DNA of 64,000 bases from Calamus simplicifolius (lineage: Eukaryota; Streptophyta; Magnoliopsida; Arecales; Arecaceae), in NCBI GenBank assembly GCA_900491605.1, contig UESW01001782.1:52118-116117 (forward strand). Reading direction: 5' to 3'. The notes beneath the pieces are model-generated. The model ran no database searches. It had not been told where the DNA came from and was given only the letters and a program-made list of their open reading frames with translations. Shown piece after piece: positions 23,972 to 36,200 of this stretch; the first letter of the stretch is position 1; every line of letters begins with the position of its first letter. Position numbers and translations under genes: made by a program.

Positions 23972-26900
23972 ATGAAACCCGAACGGATATTGAACACGGC
24001 GTTGATCTTCTTCTTGCTCTGGTTCTTCTCACGCTTACTGGCGGCGCCACCCGGAGTCGACGCCATGCGAGCCATTCGGTTCGGAAACGAGACGGACCGC
24101 CGATCTCTGCTTGCCTTCAAAGGTCGAATAACTCGCGACCCCTCTAGACTTCTCAGCTCGTGGAACGACTCCGTCCATTTCTGCGAGTGGGCAGGGGTCA
24201 CATGCAGCAGGAGGCAGCGGCAGAGAGTCTCCGCCTTGGATCTCAGCTCGCGGGGACTGGAGGGCTCGCTTTCTCCTTCTATGGGAAATCTCACCTTCCT
24301 TCAAAGACTTGCCCTCGATGATAATGGTTTCTTCGGTCAGATCGCGCCGGAGTTGGGCCGTTTGCGGCGGCTGAAATATCTCAACCTGAGTTTCAATCCA
24401 TTCCATGGTGGCTTCCCTTCCAACTTGACCTACTGCTCTGAGCTTAGAAGTCTCAACTTGATATCCAACAATATCATCGGTAACATTCCAGCGGGCATCT
24501 CCTCTTTTACGAAGCTTGCTGAGTTACATCTCAGCAAAAACGAATTGACTGGGGGTATTCCACCTTCCATCGGTAACCTATCATCACTCACAGGACTCTA
24601 CCTTCCTTGGAATCATCTGGTTGCAAGCATCCCGGATGACATCGGCCGCCTCACGGCCCTAAACTTCTTGAAGTGGGTGCAACAATCTTATAGGTACTAT
24701 CCCTAGCGATCTTTACAACATCTCATCTCTGCAGTATTTTGTTGTGGCGTCGAACAATCTACGAGGAAGAATTCCATCAAATATTGGCATTACTCTTCCT
24801 AATCTTCAAGAACTTATATTGGATTATAACAGGTTTGATGGACCTATTCCGACAACGTTAGCAAATGCTTCAAGGCTTGAAGTCATTGAGGTTTCAGGAA
24901 ACCATTTTAGTGGAAGGGTGCCATCTAAGGTGGGAAAGCTAGCAGACCTTTACTATTTTAATGCAGAAAGCAATCAGCTAGAAGCAAGAGATGCCAACGA
25001 ATGGGAATTTCTCGACTCTCTAACAACTGCAGCAATTTAAAAAAGTTGTCACTCTATGACAATTTGCTAGGAGGTATATTGCCCAACTCCATAGTAAACC
25101 TCTCTTCACAGCTCGAAGCATTGCTATTCGGCGAAAACTACCATATATCAGGGATAATCCCTCATGAAATTGGAAACCTGGCCAACCTATACTTTCTCTC
25201 TTTCGACAATAACCTTTTCACTGGTACCATACCAGAAAGCATTGGGAAGCTTACAAGGATGCAGGGGTTGGGCTTGTCTGGCAACAGATTTGATGGGCAG
25301 ATTCCATTCTCTCTAAGCAATCTCACTCTATTGGCTGAACTCTATTTGAACGACAATAACCTCCAAGGGCCCATTCCTTCAGGCCTTGGAAATCTTAGTT
25401 ACTTAACACAAATAGATCTCCACGGCAATCATCTTAGCGGAACCATCCCCAAAGAGATTGTAACCCTTTCTTCCTTGTCAGTTTATCTTAATTTATCTAT
25501 GAATTTATTGGTTGGATCACTCCCTCTTGAAGTTGGTGCATTGAAGAGTCTAGGAATTCTTGATATTTCTGGAAACATGTTGTCTGGTGATATTCCTAAC
25601 ACGCTTGGTGACTGTGAGATGTTGGAGCACTTACATATGAATAACAATTTATTCCAAGGGACAATTCCTCAGTCCTTAAGCAAAATAAAGGGCCTTCAAG
25701 AATTAGATCTGTCGCATAACAACATTACGGGGTATATTCCAACATTTTTGGCGGACTTTGAACATCTAAACATATCTTTCAACAATTTGGAAGGTGAAGT
25801 ACCGGTGAAAGGGATCTTCAAAAATACAAGTCAGTTTTCTATCAAAGGAAATAATCGACTCTGTGGGAGTGTTCCAGAATTACACCTGCCCACATGCCAA
25901 GAGATATCATTAACAAAGAGAAAGTGGCCTCTGCTATTAAAAATAGTAATTCCATTAGCTGTTGTAGTCCTTTGTATGGTCCTTCTGCTCTCTTTTCTCA
26001 TTCATCGAAAGAAACAAAAGTCAAAGACGAATGATCCCATTGCATCTCCATTGAAAGATAAGTTTCCCAGAGTTTCTTACATAGAATTGGTTAGAGCAAC
26101 AGAAGGATTCTCTTCTACAAATTTGATTGGCAAAGGAGGGTATGGTACCGTTTATAGAGGCATTTTGGGTACTCCACAAATAGATGTTGCTGTGAAGGTT
26201 TTCAACCTACAATATCAAGGAGCTTCGAAGAGTTTTTTAGCAGAATGTGAGGTGCTTAAAAGAACCCGACATCGTAATCTTGTCAAGGTTATGACTTGCT
26301 GCTCAATGGTTGATTTTAGAGGCAATGATTTTAAAGCTCTAATTTTTGAGTATATTCCTAATGGAAGTCTAGAGAAATGCTTACATACAGAGTTAGATGA
26401 GCATCATCATTTGGAAGGTTTAAGCCTGCTTCAAAGGATAAATATAGCAATTGATGTAGCTGATGCAATAGATTACCTTCATAATAAATGTCAGCCATCT
26501 GTTATTCATTGTGATCTAAAACCCAGTAATGTGCTACTTGATAATGAGATGGTTTCTCATGTGGCGGACTTTGGTCTAGCAAGGTTCATGTTTGAAGCAG
26601 CAACAAACTCCTCGATAAATCAGAGTAGCTCAAGCCGAGTCAGAGGATCTATAGGATATATAGCTCCAGGTACATTCTATTTTCATCTAGCTTCTTGACT
26701 CATACCTATTCAACTTAAGATATTCATGCTGAACTTCCTTTCTTCTATTTCATTTTCTTCTTTTCAAATTAAAGCTAATGGTTGAATCGATACATTTTGC
26801 TCAATCATTTAAATGTTTGGATTGCAGAGTATGGTGCTAGTGGTCAGGTGTCTACTTCTGGTGATGTCTATAGCTATGGGATTCTGCTCTTGGAGATGCT

Positions 26901-27192
26901 TACTGGAAAGAAACCTATTGATGACATGTTCAAAGTTGGCCTAACTCTTCAAAAATTTACCGAGATAGCTTTTCCTCATAGAATCATGGCGATCGTGGAT
27001 CCCTTAATGCCACTTGTAGAAGATGAGGGTAAAACTCAAGAATGCTTAGTATCCATGGTAAGAATTGGTCTTTCTTGCTCTAATGAATTTGTAAGAGAAA
27101 GAATGAACATGATGATGTTGCCACTACTATGCATGCAATTAGGAATGCCTACCTTTGGAATAGAGTTCATTAGAAGACATGGTAAAGCTTAA
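23972..27192 (+). pseudogene. RLK2: LRR-RLK XII (Xa21/EFR-like) receptor kinase, frameshifted
   Basis: This is a plasma-membrane pattern-recognition-type receptor kinase. ATG at 23972 is preferred over 23948 because it opens directly into a signal peptide (ILNTALIFFLLWFFSRLLA). Then come the LRR N-terminal cap (NETDRRSLLAFKGRI, CEWAGVTC), about 20 plant LRRs, a membrane span at about 25930-26005 (LKIVIPLAVVVLCMVLLLSF) and a kinase with GKGGYGTVYRG, DVAVKVF, HCDLKPSN and ADFGLARF. Cys in place of Arg before the catalytic Asp makes it non-RD, as in immune receptors. The intron at 26670-26827 splits the APE motif, as in this family. Breaks: indels near 24665-24690, a 1-nt loss near 25024, a 12-nt in-frame loss near 25759, and a 1-nt loss near 27108 that replaces the C-terminus. 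It is either a recent pseudogene or intact with sequencing errors. Confidence 0.9.
26670..26827 (+). other. Conserved kinase intron of RLK2
   Basis: GT donor after GCTCCAG and AG acceptor before AGTATGGT; joining restores A-P-E-Y-G. The same intron lies at 54020-54177 in RLK3 and at 9533 onward in RLK1. Confidence 0.88.
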
Positions 27193-29001
27193 GTTGAAAG
27201 TTAAAAGTTTTAGTATCTTACCTCTAATAAATGTCTAGTTATAATGTTTTGTAGTTCTAAACCTATTTCCTAGTGTTAAACTTCTTTGCATCTTGAGCTT
27301 TGAGTTTGTCGTTTGTACTCTAATAGCTGCTACTAAAAAAATTGTAATAAATGTTGTAATTGTGTATGTCTTGATATATGTCATTCCCTATTGCATATAT
27401 TTTTCTTTAAACAGAAATTTGAATGTAAAATCTTTTTTATAGTTGTATTTGACTAGCTTCAGACTCTAAGCTTGGATATTAGAGGCTTAAAACGATTGAG
27501 TATGCAAGGATCTGTGTTGATATGCATTTAATCCTATATTAGTTATGCAAAGTTTTAGATACATATAGAGCACCGGCATATATAGAGCTAAGGAACTCAA
27601 ATTAAACACAACTTCTGTTTGGCATTTTAGACCCTTATACATCAAATTTTATGTTCAACAATCTCAAAGATTAAAATAAAAGAGTAAACGGATAGCTTTA
27701 ACAAGTAGCCCTACACATATCCGTATGGAAGATAACTTTGTCCTTGTTGGCATGGATTAAATTTGAAACTCAAACACTTCCACTATATTTGATATCGGGT
27801 CAGATTTATAACACCGTCTAAATCACTTCAATTAAAGCTTGGATAAAAAGTTATGGTTAAATTATGAAGTAGTTTAGTACAATTAAAAGATGTATTAAAA
27901 GATTCTGCCTCATTAATGATATAAATGTTACAACATAATCTTGTAGATCATTACCTAGGTAGACCCTGTTAACTTAGGAGGGTGGCCTCTACGTACTTTT
28001 GTCATGATGCAGACGTCTACAGCACAAGTGCTCTGGCACAGACTCTAGAAGCTGTTGGTATTGCATTAATTGGTAGAATTAAATGAGACTTATTCAGGAG
28101 ATAAAATTGATACAAAAAATTAATAATCAGTCAGCTCAGACAAATTTCTTTTTATATGTATGTCATTTTTACCTACGAGAAGATACTGGTAGTTTTGATT
28201 ATACAGTATGCTTCTCTGTGAAAGAACAACATTGGGATGTTACTGTTGCCTGAAATATATGATTCATGTTTTTCAAAGCAGAAGAAGAAAAGCTCTTTCA
28301 CTGTTTCTGGTCATTAGTTAAGCAGGCTTCAGTGTTCTCTCTCCTGTTTCAGTGTTCAAATGTCATGTTTTAATTGATCAGATGTGTTGATGTCGAAATC
28401 TTGAGTTAGGTGTAGAGATTTAAAATTTGTTCATTATAGAAGTAGAGACTTTCTGTAGTTACAGAATGATCCAACATTTATTCAGTAACTGAAATATGTA
28501 AATATTGTGTGGTTTGAGATGATATACAGTGTGAGCGGAACTCACGACCTTCTGACCTCAAGTCCCAATGATTCACGACACTCTTTCCTCTATGTTGTTG
28601 GTGTTGACGATACGATGTGAGCAAATTCTCACTTCTTGTTCATCTCTTTCGACTTTTGCCGCGTTCGCAGGGAGAAAACAGCGCTAAGTCTAAGTTAATT
28701 CGTCAGAATGTAGAAAAAATCGAAGAGGATGTTGACCACAATTATAACTTGAATTCACTCTGATTTCAATCACTATGATTTTTCTATATAATAAGCATAA
28801 AATAATGAGCACCAAAGTATACGTAACCGATAAGAGATGAAGAAAAATCCAATATGATCGACCTAAGAGAGATAAGCAGCACCAGGTTTCAACGAATGTC
28901 AAATCACTATGATTTTTCTATATAATAAGCGTAAAATAATGAGCATGAAAGTCTAAGTAACCAATAACAGATGGAGAATATAGCCTAAGCAAGCAAGCTA
29001 T
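27193..29001. other. 3' flank of RLK2, duplicated at the RLK3 flank
   Basis: Non-coding, AT-rich DNA that matches 54525-55985 in order, with indels. About 0.5 kb at roughly 28037-28538 is present here but absent at the matching point near 55517. About 145 bp is internally tandem-duplicated (near 28761 and 28905, core CACTATGATTTTTCTATATA). No gene is recognised. Confidence 0.75.
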
Positions 29002-29451
29002 TGTTAGGATTTAGACCTTGATGAATAGCAATGGGATTCCCTGTTGCACAAGGATTTCTAATCCTGTTAGGTTTAGACCTTGATGAATAACAATGGGATT
29101 CCCTGTTGAACAAGGATTCCTAATCCTATTAGGTTTACTTCTTGAAAAAGGAGGAAGATGGGGAGGAGAAAGAAAGGGCTGCCGCCCTATGATGAGAGAA
29201 GGGAATTTTTGGGAGAAAAGAATCTGTTCTCTATTCCATCCAAACCCTAGAGACTAGGGTTTAAATACATCCACGAAGTGGGCCAGGCCCAGACTCAACA
29301 AAAAACTCCCATGGACTAAACCAATGAGATTAAACTAATCCCCAAGCCCGTGTACACCCGTGACTTGATTTAATCTCAACCCTTGGACTCAAACCCAGCC
29401 CAATACAAGTTAGCCCACCTGGGCCTTGATAGCACCACACCAGGCCCAACA
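29002..29451 (-). repeat. Copia-3 3' LTR with internal duplication
   Basis: 450 bp, starting TGTTGGGCC on the minus strand. Near its far end a segment of about 67 bp is present twice in tandem (about 29004-29067 and 29068-29134, shared TTAGACCTTGATGAATA). Confidence 0.85.
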
Positions 29452-29452
29452 A

Positions 29453-29939
29453 TCTCCACCTTGGTGCTTTCAAGGCCTCAGCACGTCCACTGTGTCCATC
29501 AGCTTTAACAACGAAATACACTTTTGAAAACTGTCCCGTGGAAGAACCTTAGTCAGTGCATCTGCTGGATTTTTTTGGTGTATACCTTCACCAGCTCCAC
29601 CTCACCATCTTCCACCAGCTCTCTGATCCTGTGGTATCTGAGGTCAATGTGCTTCGTCCTGGCATGATAGACTGCATTCTGCGCAAGCATCAGAGCACTC
29701 TGGCTGTCACTATGCACCTGGACAACCTTCTGATCAAGTCCCATCTCCAGCATCAAGCCCTTCAGCCAAAGAGCTTCCTTTGCTGCCTCTGTGATACCTA
29801 TGTATTCTGCCTCCGTGGTAGATAAGGCTGTGATGGGCTGCAGACATGATCTCCACGATACTGGACCACCAAACAGGCTGAACACAAAGCCTGTTGTGGA
29901 TCTCCTAGTGTCCACATCTCCACCAAAGTCTGCATCCAC
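29453..29939 (-). pseudogene. Copia-3 RNase H, C-terminal fragment
   Basis: The minus-strand frame contains RNase H motifs of copia pol: MDADFGGDVDTRRSTTGFVF, STTEAEYIG, KEALWLKGL and KHIDLRYHRIRELV. The frame is broken near 29570: the residues after VYTKK do not follow the family's usual ending. Upstream parts of pol are absent because of the join at 29963. Confidence 0.9.
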
Positions 29940-29962
29940 ATACCCATATAACTGCCCACGAG

Positions 29963-29963
29963 C
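29963..29963. other. Single ambiguous base at a suspicious junction
   Basis: The only N seen in the window sits exactly where copia-3 pol sequence stops and an unrelated CACTA exon begins. An assembly join or a collapsed gap is the simplest explanation. Confidence 0.9.
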
Positions 29964-31065
29964 NATCCGCGAGCAGGACCTTGGCCCTTCTTTTTTGATG
30001 ACATTACTGCAAAAACATATTGAACTAAATTAGTACAAAATAACATAAAAAAATATAGCCAAATAAGATAAGTTTAAAGTAAAGTTATTACATGATGCAC
30101 CGACAGATGACCCTTCAATCAAAATTGGAATGTAAGAAGAATTATCTGGCCTCGATGTAGGAGCAGTATCCTTCGAAGACATCTGCAACAAATATACAAA
30201 CTAGAATTAATAAATAAGAAAGTATACGAACATATAGTTGCAATAAGTAAAAAAAACATGAATGCTACCAAATTAATCACTGTCATCACTAATATGCTCA
30301 TTGTCTTCATCATCCTCCATATCAGAACTATGTATAGATCCCTCACTGTCATAATCATCTAGTGTGTCGTCCTCTTCAACATCTTCGCATATAAACTCAT
30401 CTTGACCGACATCACTTTGACCTCTAATATTTTCTTGAATTGTAACTATTTCAGCATCAGTGTCCGTAGGCCGAGATGTTATTAAGTCCATGTCAGGTTG
30501 CTCATATGTGAATCGAAGGACTGCTGAATCATCTTCTTGAAATACTTCTTTCTGAACATCATATCTTTTTTTAGAATATCCCACAAATGACGATGACTAA
30601 TCTTGTATACCACTTTCCAATTAGAATTGTTCTTCAAATCATCCAAGTAGAAAACCTTTTCAGCTTGTGATGCTAAAATGAATGGCTCATGTTTGTATCA
30701 TTGTGAACTAATATGTATACTTGTAATGTTATAATATTGTTGCATTCTCCTGTGCTTTGGTTCAGTTTTCAAATCATTTGCACTTGAACATTATCGCCTT
30801 ACAACCTTTAACAACATGAAATTCAAGGACCTCTAATAATATACTATAAAAGTTAATTCCTTCTTCTAAATGAGTAGAGAAACACAAACTGTACTATTCT
30901 GTATTTTATGGCTGACATTCGATTAACAGTGATAAATTTAATACCGTTCACCATACAGTCAGTATACGAGCACACATGCCATTCATCACGTATGACCATA
31001 TGGCTCAGCATCTTCCCTTGATCAAGAACTACGGAAGGTGCCTTGGACTGGCATTTCACAACCAC
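29964..31065 (-). pseudogene. CACTA transposon fragment: start of accessory gene and DUF4216 of transposase
   Basis: On the minus strand, 31065 to about 30600 carries a decayed DUF4216 (EWHVCSYTDCMVNGIKFIT, then a degraded middle). The segment near 30700-30590 reads ASQAEKVFYLDDLKNNSNWK, followed by an acidic tail (30584-30273, DDYDSEGSIHSSDMEDDEDN). After an intron-like gap, an exon begins at 30004 with MSSKKKGQGPARG, in the place of the accessory gene of CACTA-1; it is cut off by the N at 29963. The order copies CACTA-1 in reverse orientation. Many frame breaks make it non-functional. It may belong to the same element as the CACTA end at 42642. Confidence 0.75.
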
Positions 31066-32038
31066 GGGAAAGGTGGACGCCTAGAGGAATCCGAACGTTC
31101 CAACTTCCATGCAGCTGGCCCCATGGCCTGCTACGCCCCTAACATTAATCCTCAAGGATTATGGAGTCGGGGAACGGTCAAAAAGGCATCATTTTGGAGA
31201 TATTTTTTGTCTCTTTTTGATGTAGTTTCCAACAACTCCGATGGCAAGGCTCTTGGGAAATTGCCAATTGCCAGCCCGATTAGGAGCACGGGATGTGGTA
31301 GTATGACTACTAGATGGATCCTTTGGAAGTCAAATTTTGAAACTTGACGCTTGGCTTCTAGTTCTAGCCAGCTAGTTGATGGACGGCCTGGTCTAGGACG
31401 AGGCGTGTGGCCAGATGAATGAAGGGAAAACACTGCATGAATTGGTCACACATTCGCACCATCACGCATGCTAAAATTCAACGAATCTTATCGGCGTGCT
31501 TGCTGCATCGCCCTTTGGTGCACTAAGTCTTTTTCATGAATGGAGAACCGATCGGCTTTGGACGTAGCACTTGCTGCGATGGCATGCACGTTGCATCCTC
31601 GTAAGCACAAGCCCGGCCTACTTAAAGCCTTCCTCAATTGACAATGAACCAGTCGTCGCTCATCACCAAAGAAAGAGTTTCCGGTCTCCGTCTATAAGCA
31701 AAGTTGATCATGATAGGAGCAATGATGTTCAATTATTCCCCCTCCCACTTGTTTACTGATTTACATACAGGGTTCACTCTACCACACCTTTTATCATTTT
31801 TTAAAAAAAATAAAGCTTCGATCCCAATCATTCATAATTGCCATTATTTATATTCTTTGTGATCAATCACCTTCAATGGTCAAAGATCAGATATTACTGG
31901 CTGTGGTCCTATCATCGGTTGTAAGATAGTGATATTGGCTGTGGTTGGATGGTCATAACAATGGTTCTAATGCTGATCTACCCCTTACTGTTTGGAAATT
32001 CCTGCTGATGATTTTGTTTCTCTTCTTCATCTTTGCAG
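31066..32038. other. Unassigned DNA, right part intron-like
   Basis: An open frame at 30976-31347 has no recognised family. The stretch 31980-32038 ends in a pyrimidine-rich tract and TTTGCAG, a convincing splice acceptor for the coiled-coil exon that starts at 32039. Confidence 0.5.
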
Positions 32039-32090
32039 CCTAATCTTGGGCATCTATATGTACCCTATGACTATGATCTCAAGATAAATG

Positions 32091-32917
32091 TGTTGACTTT
32101 TGACCTATGTTAAAGTTAAAAAAAAAAATAAAAGGTAACCAACCCACGTGAGCATTAAATGCTCGTATGGGACGCGCTCGCTGGGAGCGAGCGATCGCGG
32201 AACGCTCGCAGCGAGCGTTCGCGAGCTTTTATTCCGCTCACGCTCTGACCAACGTTCGGAAAGGAACTGTCACAGAGAGAAATGGTCAATTTTTTTAATA
32301 TAAATATATGGATAAACTAAGGAAAATAAGTAGAGAACATAAAGGCAGAAAATAAAATCTTAAAAATTCCGTTGCTACAAATCCTGTTGCTAAAAATCCT
32401 TGAAGATCTGTTGCTACAATCTTGAAGATCTGTTGCTACAAATTCTTTGAAATCCTGATTCTAGAAATCCTTGAAGATTCTATTGTTGCAAATCCTGATT
32501 CTATTGTTGCAAATCCTTGAAGATTCTGTTGCTCTGTTGCTGCAAATCCTGATATTGTCTTAACAAAGAGTCTCAACAAGGAAATCAGTCTCAACAAACT
32601 ACCGATGGTAAAAGATTTATTTAACTATTTTATTATTATATTGGGCATCTGAAGAATCACTGGGTTTGAACCTCCATCCGATCGTGCTCGTGGTAGGAGG
32701 ATCGAATCAAATCAGGTCATTGTACCTTGGGGACAATTCGCCAACAACCCACGAGGGGGCAAAAACTTGTCCTTAGGGCAGTGTTTAACACGCCTCGACC
32801 AGTTTGATTCCTTTTAATTTTAATTTTAATTTAAATTTTGAGTATAAATTTTCTGATTAATTTCTAGCATTTTTCTAATAAAGAATTTTGCAAAAGGAAA
32901 AAATAATTTTTCTAACA
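32091..32917 (+). repeat. Copia-2 5' LTR with GC-rich palindromes
   Basis: 827 bp. At 32173-32226 it has two adjacent palindromes (CGCTCGCT/AGCGAGCG with GGG between, and GAACGCTCGC/GCGAGCGTTC with A between) that the 3' LTR lacks. At 32370-32560 a unit of about 24 bp (AATCCTTGAAGATTCTGTTG) is repeated imperfectly. Confidence 0.93.
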
Positions 32918-33216
32918 GCTAGGACAAGTTTTCTCTCATTAGAAATTGCTAGATTTTATTATAAGTAATTTATTTTAAAAAAAGAGTTTTGAATTTAAAA
33001 TTTAAAATTCAAATTTGAAATTCAAATTAAAAAAAATTAAAATTGACTTATTTGAGTTAATTTTTTTAGTGGTTTTATTATTATTGTAAATAGTTTCTAG
33101 ATTTAATTCTTTTGAATTTAAATTTAAAATCTAGAAATATCTGGAAAATCATTAATTTGAAAAATTCAAATACTTTTTGGTTGTGCAGAACGAATTAAGA
33201 AACCAATTTTTTCAAA

Positions 33217-36200
33217 ATGGGTTCTGATGATCTTAGTGCAATTAAACCAGAAAAATTTAATGGATCATTCTTTAGGAGGTGGCAAAGCCAAGTGAAATAT
33301 TGGCTTACCACTTTAGGTTTTTTTCTTCCATAGAATTTTCAGATCCCAAATCTAATAGTCAACAAGGTTCTTCTAGTATAGTTGATACTTCCTCTTCATC
33401 ATCATCAAAACACCCTAAGTGCCCTATCTGATAATCTTTATGATGTCTACCTTCCTACTAAAACTGCTAAGGAACTATGGGATGCTCTTGAGGCTGAATA
33501 TGGGATGGTTGATGCTGGTCTAGATAGATTCACTATCTCAAAATTTGAAAGTACATAATGGTAGATTCCAAACCCATTAGCATTCAAATTCATGAATTCC
33601 AAGATTTTTTAGAAAGTCAGAGTTGACTGGCTGTAGTTTTTCTGAAAACTATAAGGTCCAAGCCTTAGTAGATTCTCTTCCACCATCTTGGTCATCCTTT
33701 GCTCGAGAGCTAAGTCATAAGCAAGGTAGCTTGACCCTAACAGAAGTGATTAACTCTATTAGGATAGAAGAGGAACACCGGCTTAAGCTAAATCAAAATC
33801 AAAAGACCGACCTTGGACCTAAAATCAATCTGACCGAGTCAAATCCAACTCCAAATCAATTCAAACCTAGGAGAAAGAATTTTAAGAAGAAGAAATTTCA
33901 ATCTAGATCCAACCAATCATACAAACCTCCTAGAACCGATCAAATCAGAACCGACCGAATCAGAAGTCAAAGAATTATAAAGGCACATTCTGCTTTGTGT
34001 GCGGAAGGACAAATCATGTGGCAAGGACTGCTACCACCGAAAGACTGAACCATTGAGGAAATCATATAAACCACAAGTTAACGTGGTTGAGAGTGGTGTT
34101 GAGCCTTCTTTCAGGTTGGTAAATTCAAAATTCTTATTAACTCAACCCAATCTTCTTGTGATTGGTGGCTTGATTCAGGAGCTAATGTTCATGTTTATTT
34201 TGATCGCTCCTGGTTCTCCACCTTTCAGGAATCAAGTGGAGGAGGTGTGACACTTGGGAATAACTCTTCAGCACAAGTGCTTGGGAAAGGTCAAGTGGAT
34301 CTAAAGATGACATCTGAAAAAATCCTGATCCTTCATGAAGTGTGTTAGTTCCTAGTGTTAGAAGAAATCTGATTAGTGGATCTCTTCTTATATCTAGAGG
34401 ATATAAAATTGTTCTAGAGTCAAATAAAGTTGTAATTACTCGTAATAATGAGTTTGTTGGTAAAGGTTTTGTATGTGAAGGTCTTTTTAAATTAAATGTA
34501 TCATCTAAGTTATCTAATAAAAGTTCTCTTCTTTTTAATGTTGAATCTTCAAATGTTTGGCATAGTAGACTTGGTCATGTGAATTTTGATCGTATTCATT
34601 ACATGACAAATCTTAATCTAATTCCTAAGGTTCATATTGATAGAAAGTTTAAATGTGAGATTTGTATTCAAGCTAAGATGCCTAGAAAACCTTTTAAATC
34701 AGTAAATAGGAGTTCAACACTTCTTGAATTAGTCCATAGCGATGTATGTGACTCTACCAAGTTTCCTACACGGGGAGGAAGTCGTTACTTTGTAACATTC
34801 ATAGATGACTTCTCAAGATATTGTCACATATATTTGATAAAATCTAAGGATGAAGTATTAGATAAGTTTAAGATTTATAAGGTAGAAGCTGAAACCCAAA
34901 CTGAGAAAAAGCTTAAGAAATTTAGGTCAGATCACAGTGGTGAATATACTTCAAATGAAATGACTCTATTTTATCAAGAATATGGGATTATTCATGAAGT
35001 TACACCACCATACTCTCCTCAGTCTAATGGTGTAGCTGAACGAAAAATCGTACATTAATGGATATGGTTAACTCAATGTTAATAAGTTCAGGCGTACCTG
35101 AGAACTTGTGGGGGGAAGCTCTTTTAGCTGCATGTTATATTTTAAATAGGATACCCTTTAAGGATAGTCCTAAAACACCTTTTGAGCTTTGGAAAGGTAG
35201 AACACCCAGGCTAGATTATCTTAAAGTGTGGGGATGCTTAGCTAAGGTAGGAATACCTAAACCCAAGAGAAGAAAAATAGGACCTAAAACTGTAGATGCT
35301 ATCTTTATAGGTTATTCCTTAGATAGTAGTACAAATAGGTTCCTAGTGATAAACTCTGATATAAGTGGCATTTCAAATAATACTCTTATCGAATCTAGAG
35401 ATGCTACTTATTTTGAAAATGTTTTTCCTTTCAAGAATCAAGTACCAAATCAACTCTCTTCTAATCCTTACTTGGTTCATGATTCTATTGAAGCTGGGTT
35501 CTCTAATGAGTCAAGGAAAAGGAAAAGATCTAATCCTAAAGGTGAACCTTCTGAACTTAGAAAAAGTTCAAGGATAAGGAAAGAAAAAGATCTTGGTAAA
35601 GGTTCTTTACTTTCCTAGTCGAAGGCGAACCTTCTTCTTTTTCAGAGGCATGTCTTCTCCTGATGCTCCTTTTTGGAAGGAAGCTATCCTTTCTGAATTT
35701 AATTCAATCTTACAAAATGAAACTTGGATCTTATCTGATTTACCCCATGGAAGCAAACCTTTAGGGTGTAAGTGGGTATTTAAGAAGAAATTTAGACCTG
35801 ATGGTTCAATAGAAAAGTATAAGGCTAGATTAGTAGCCAAAGGGTATAACCAAAAGAAAGGGTTTGATTTCTTTGATACATATTCTCCTGTAGCTAGAAT
35901 AACAACCCTTAGATCACTTCTTGCTATTGCTTCCATTCATAAGTTAATCATTCATCAAATGGATGTGAAAACTGCGTTCCTAAATGGAGATCTTGAGGGA
36001 GATATATATGGAACAGCCTGAAGGTTTTGTTGTAAAGGGACAAGAAGACAAGGTTTGTAAACTTATCAAGTCCCTTTATGGTCTTAAACAGGCTCCTAAA
36101 CAATGGCATGAGAAAATGATCAAATTATTCTATCTTTTGGATTTCAAATCAATAATCATGATAAGTGTGTGTATTCTAAGATCGTCGATAATGATTGTGT

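Larger units (their letters stand above)
29002..29962 (-). mobile_element. Copia-3: truncated Ty1/copia element (3' end only)
   Basis: The minus-strand 3' LTR (29002-29451) is preceded by the polypurine tract AAGGTGGAGA and the end of an RNase H domain. The rest of pol, the 5' LTR and any second target duplication are missing: the sequence stops at the N at 29963. The boundary motif GGTGGAGATTGTTGGGCC is typical of Tork/Tnt1-like copia elements, so this is a different lineage from copia-1 and copia-2. Confidence 0.88.

Noticed and set aside
23914..24406. Minus-strand frames opposite the RLK2 first exon (also 51258-51873 opposite RLK3)
   Set aside because: Shadows of the GC-richer LRR exon on the other strand.
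29330..29521. Minus-strand frame across the copia-3 LTR border
   Set aside because: Lies in LTR and polypurine tract; chance frame.
30976..31347. 123-codon plus-strand frame near the CACTA fragment
   Set aside because: Partly antisense to the DUF4216 remnant and without a recognised domain.
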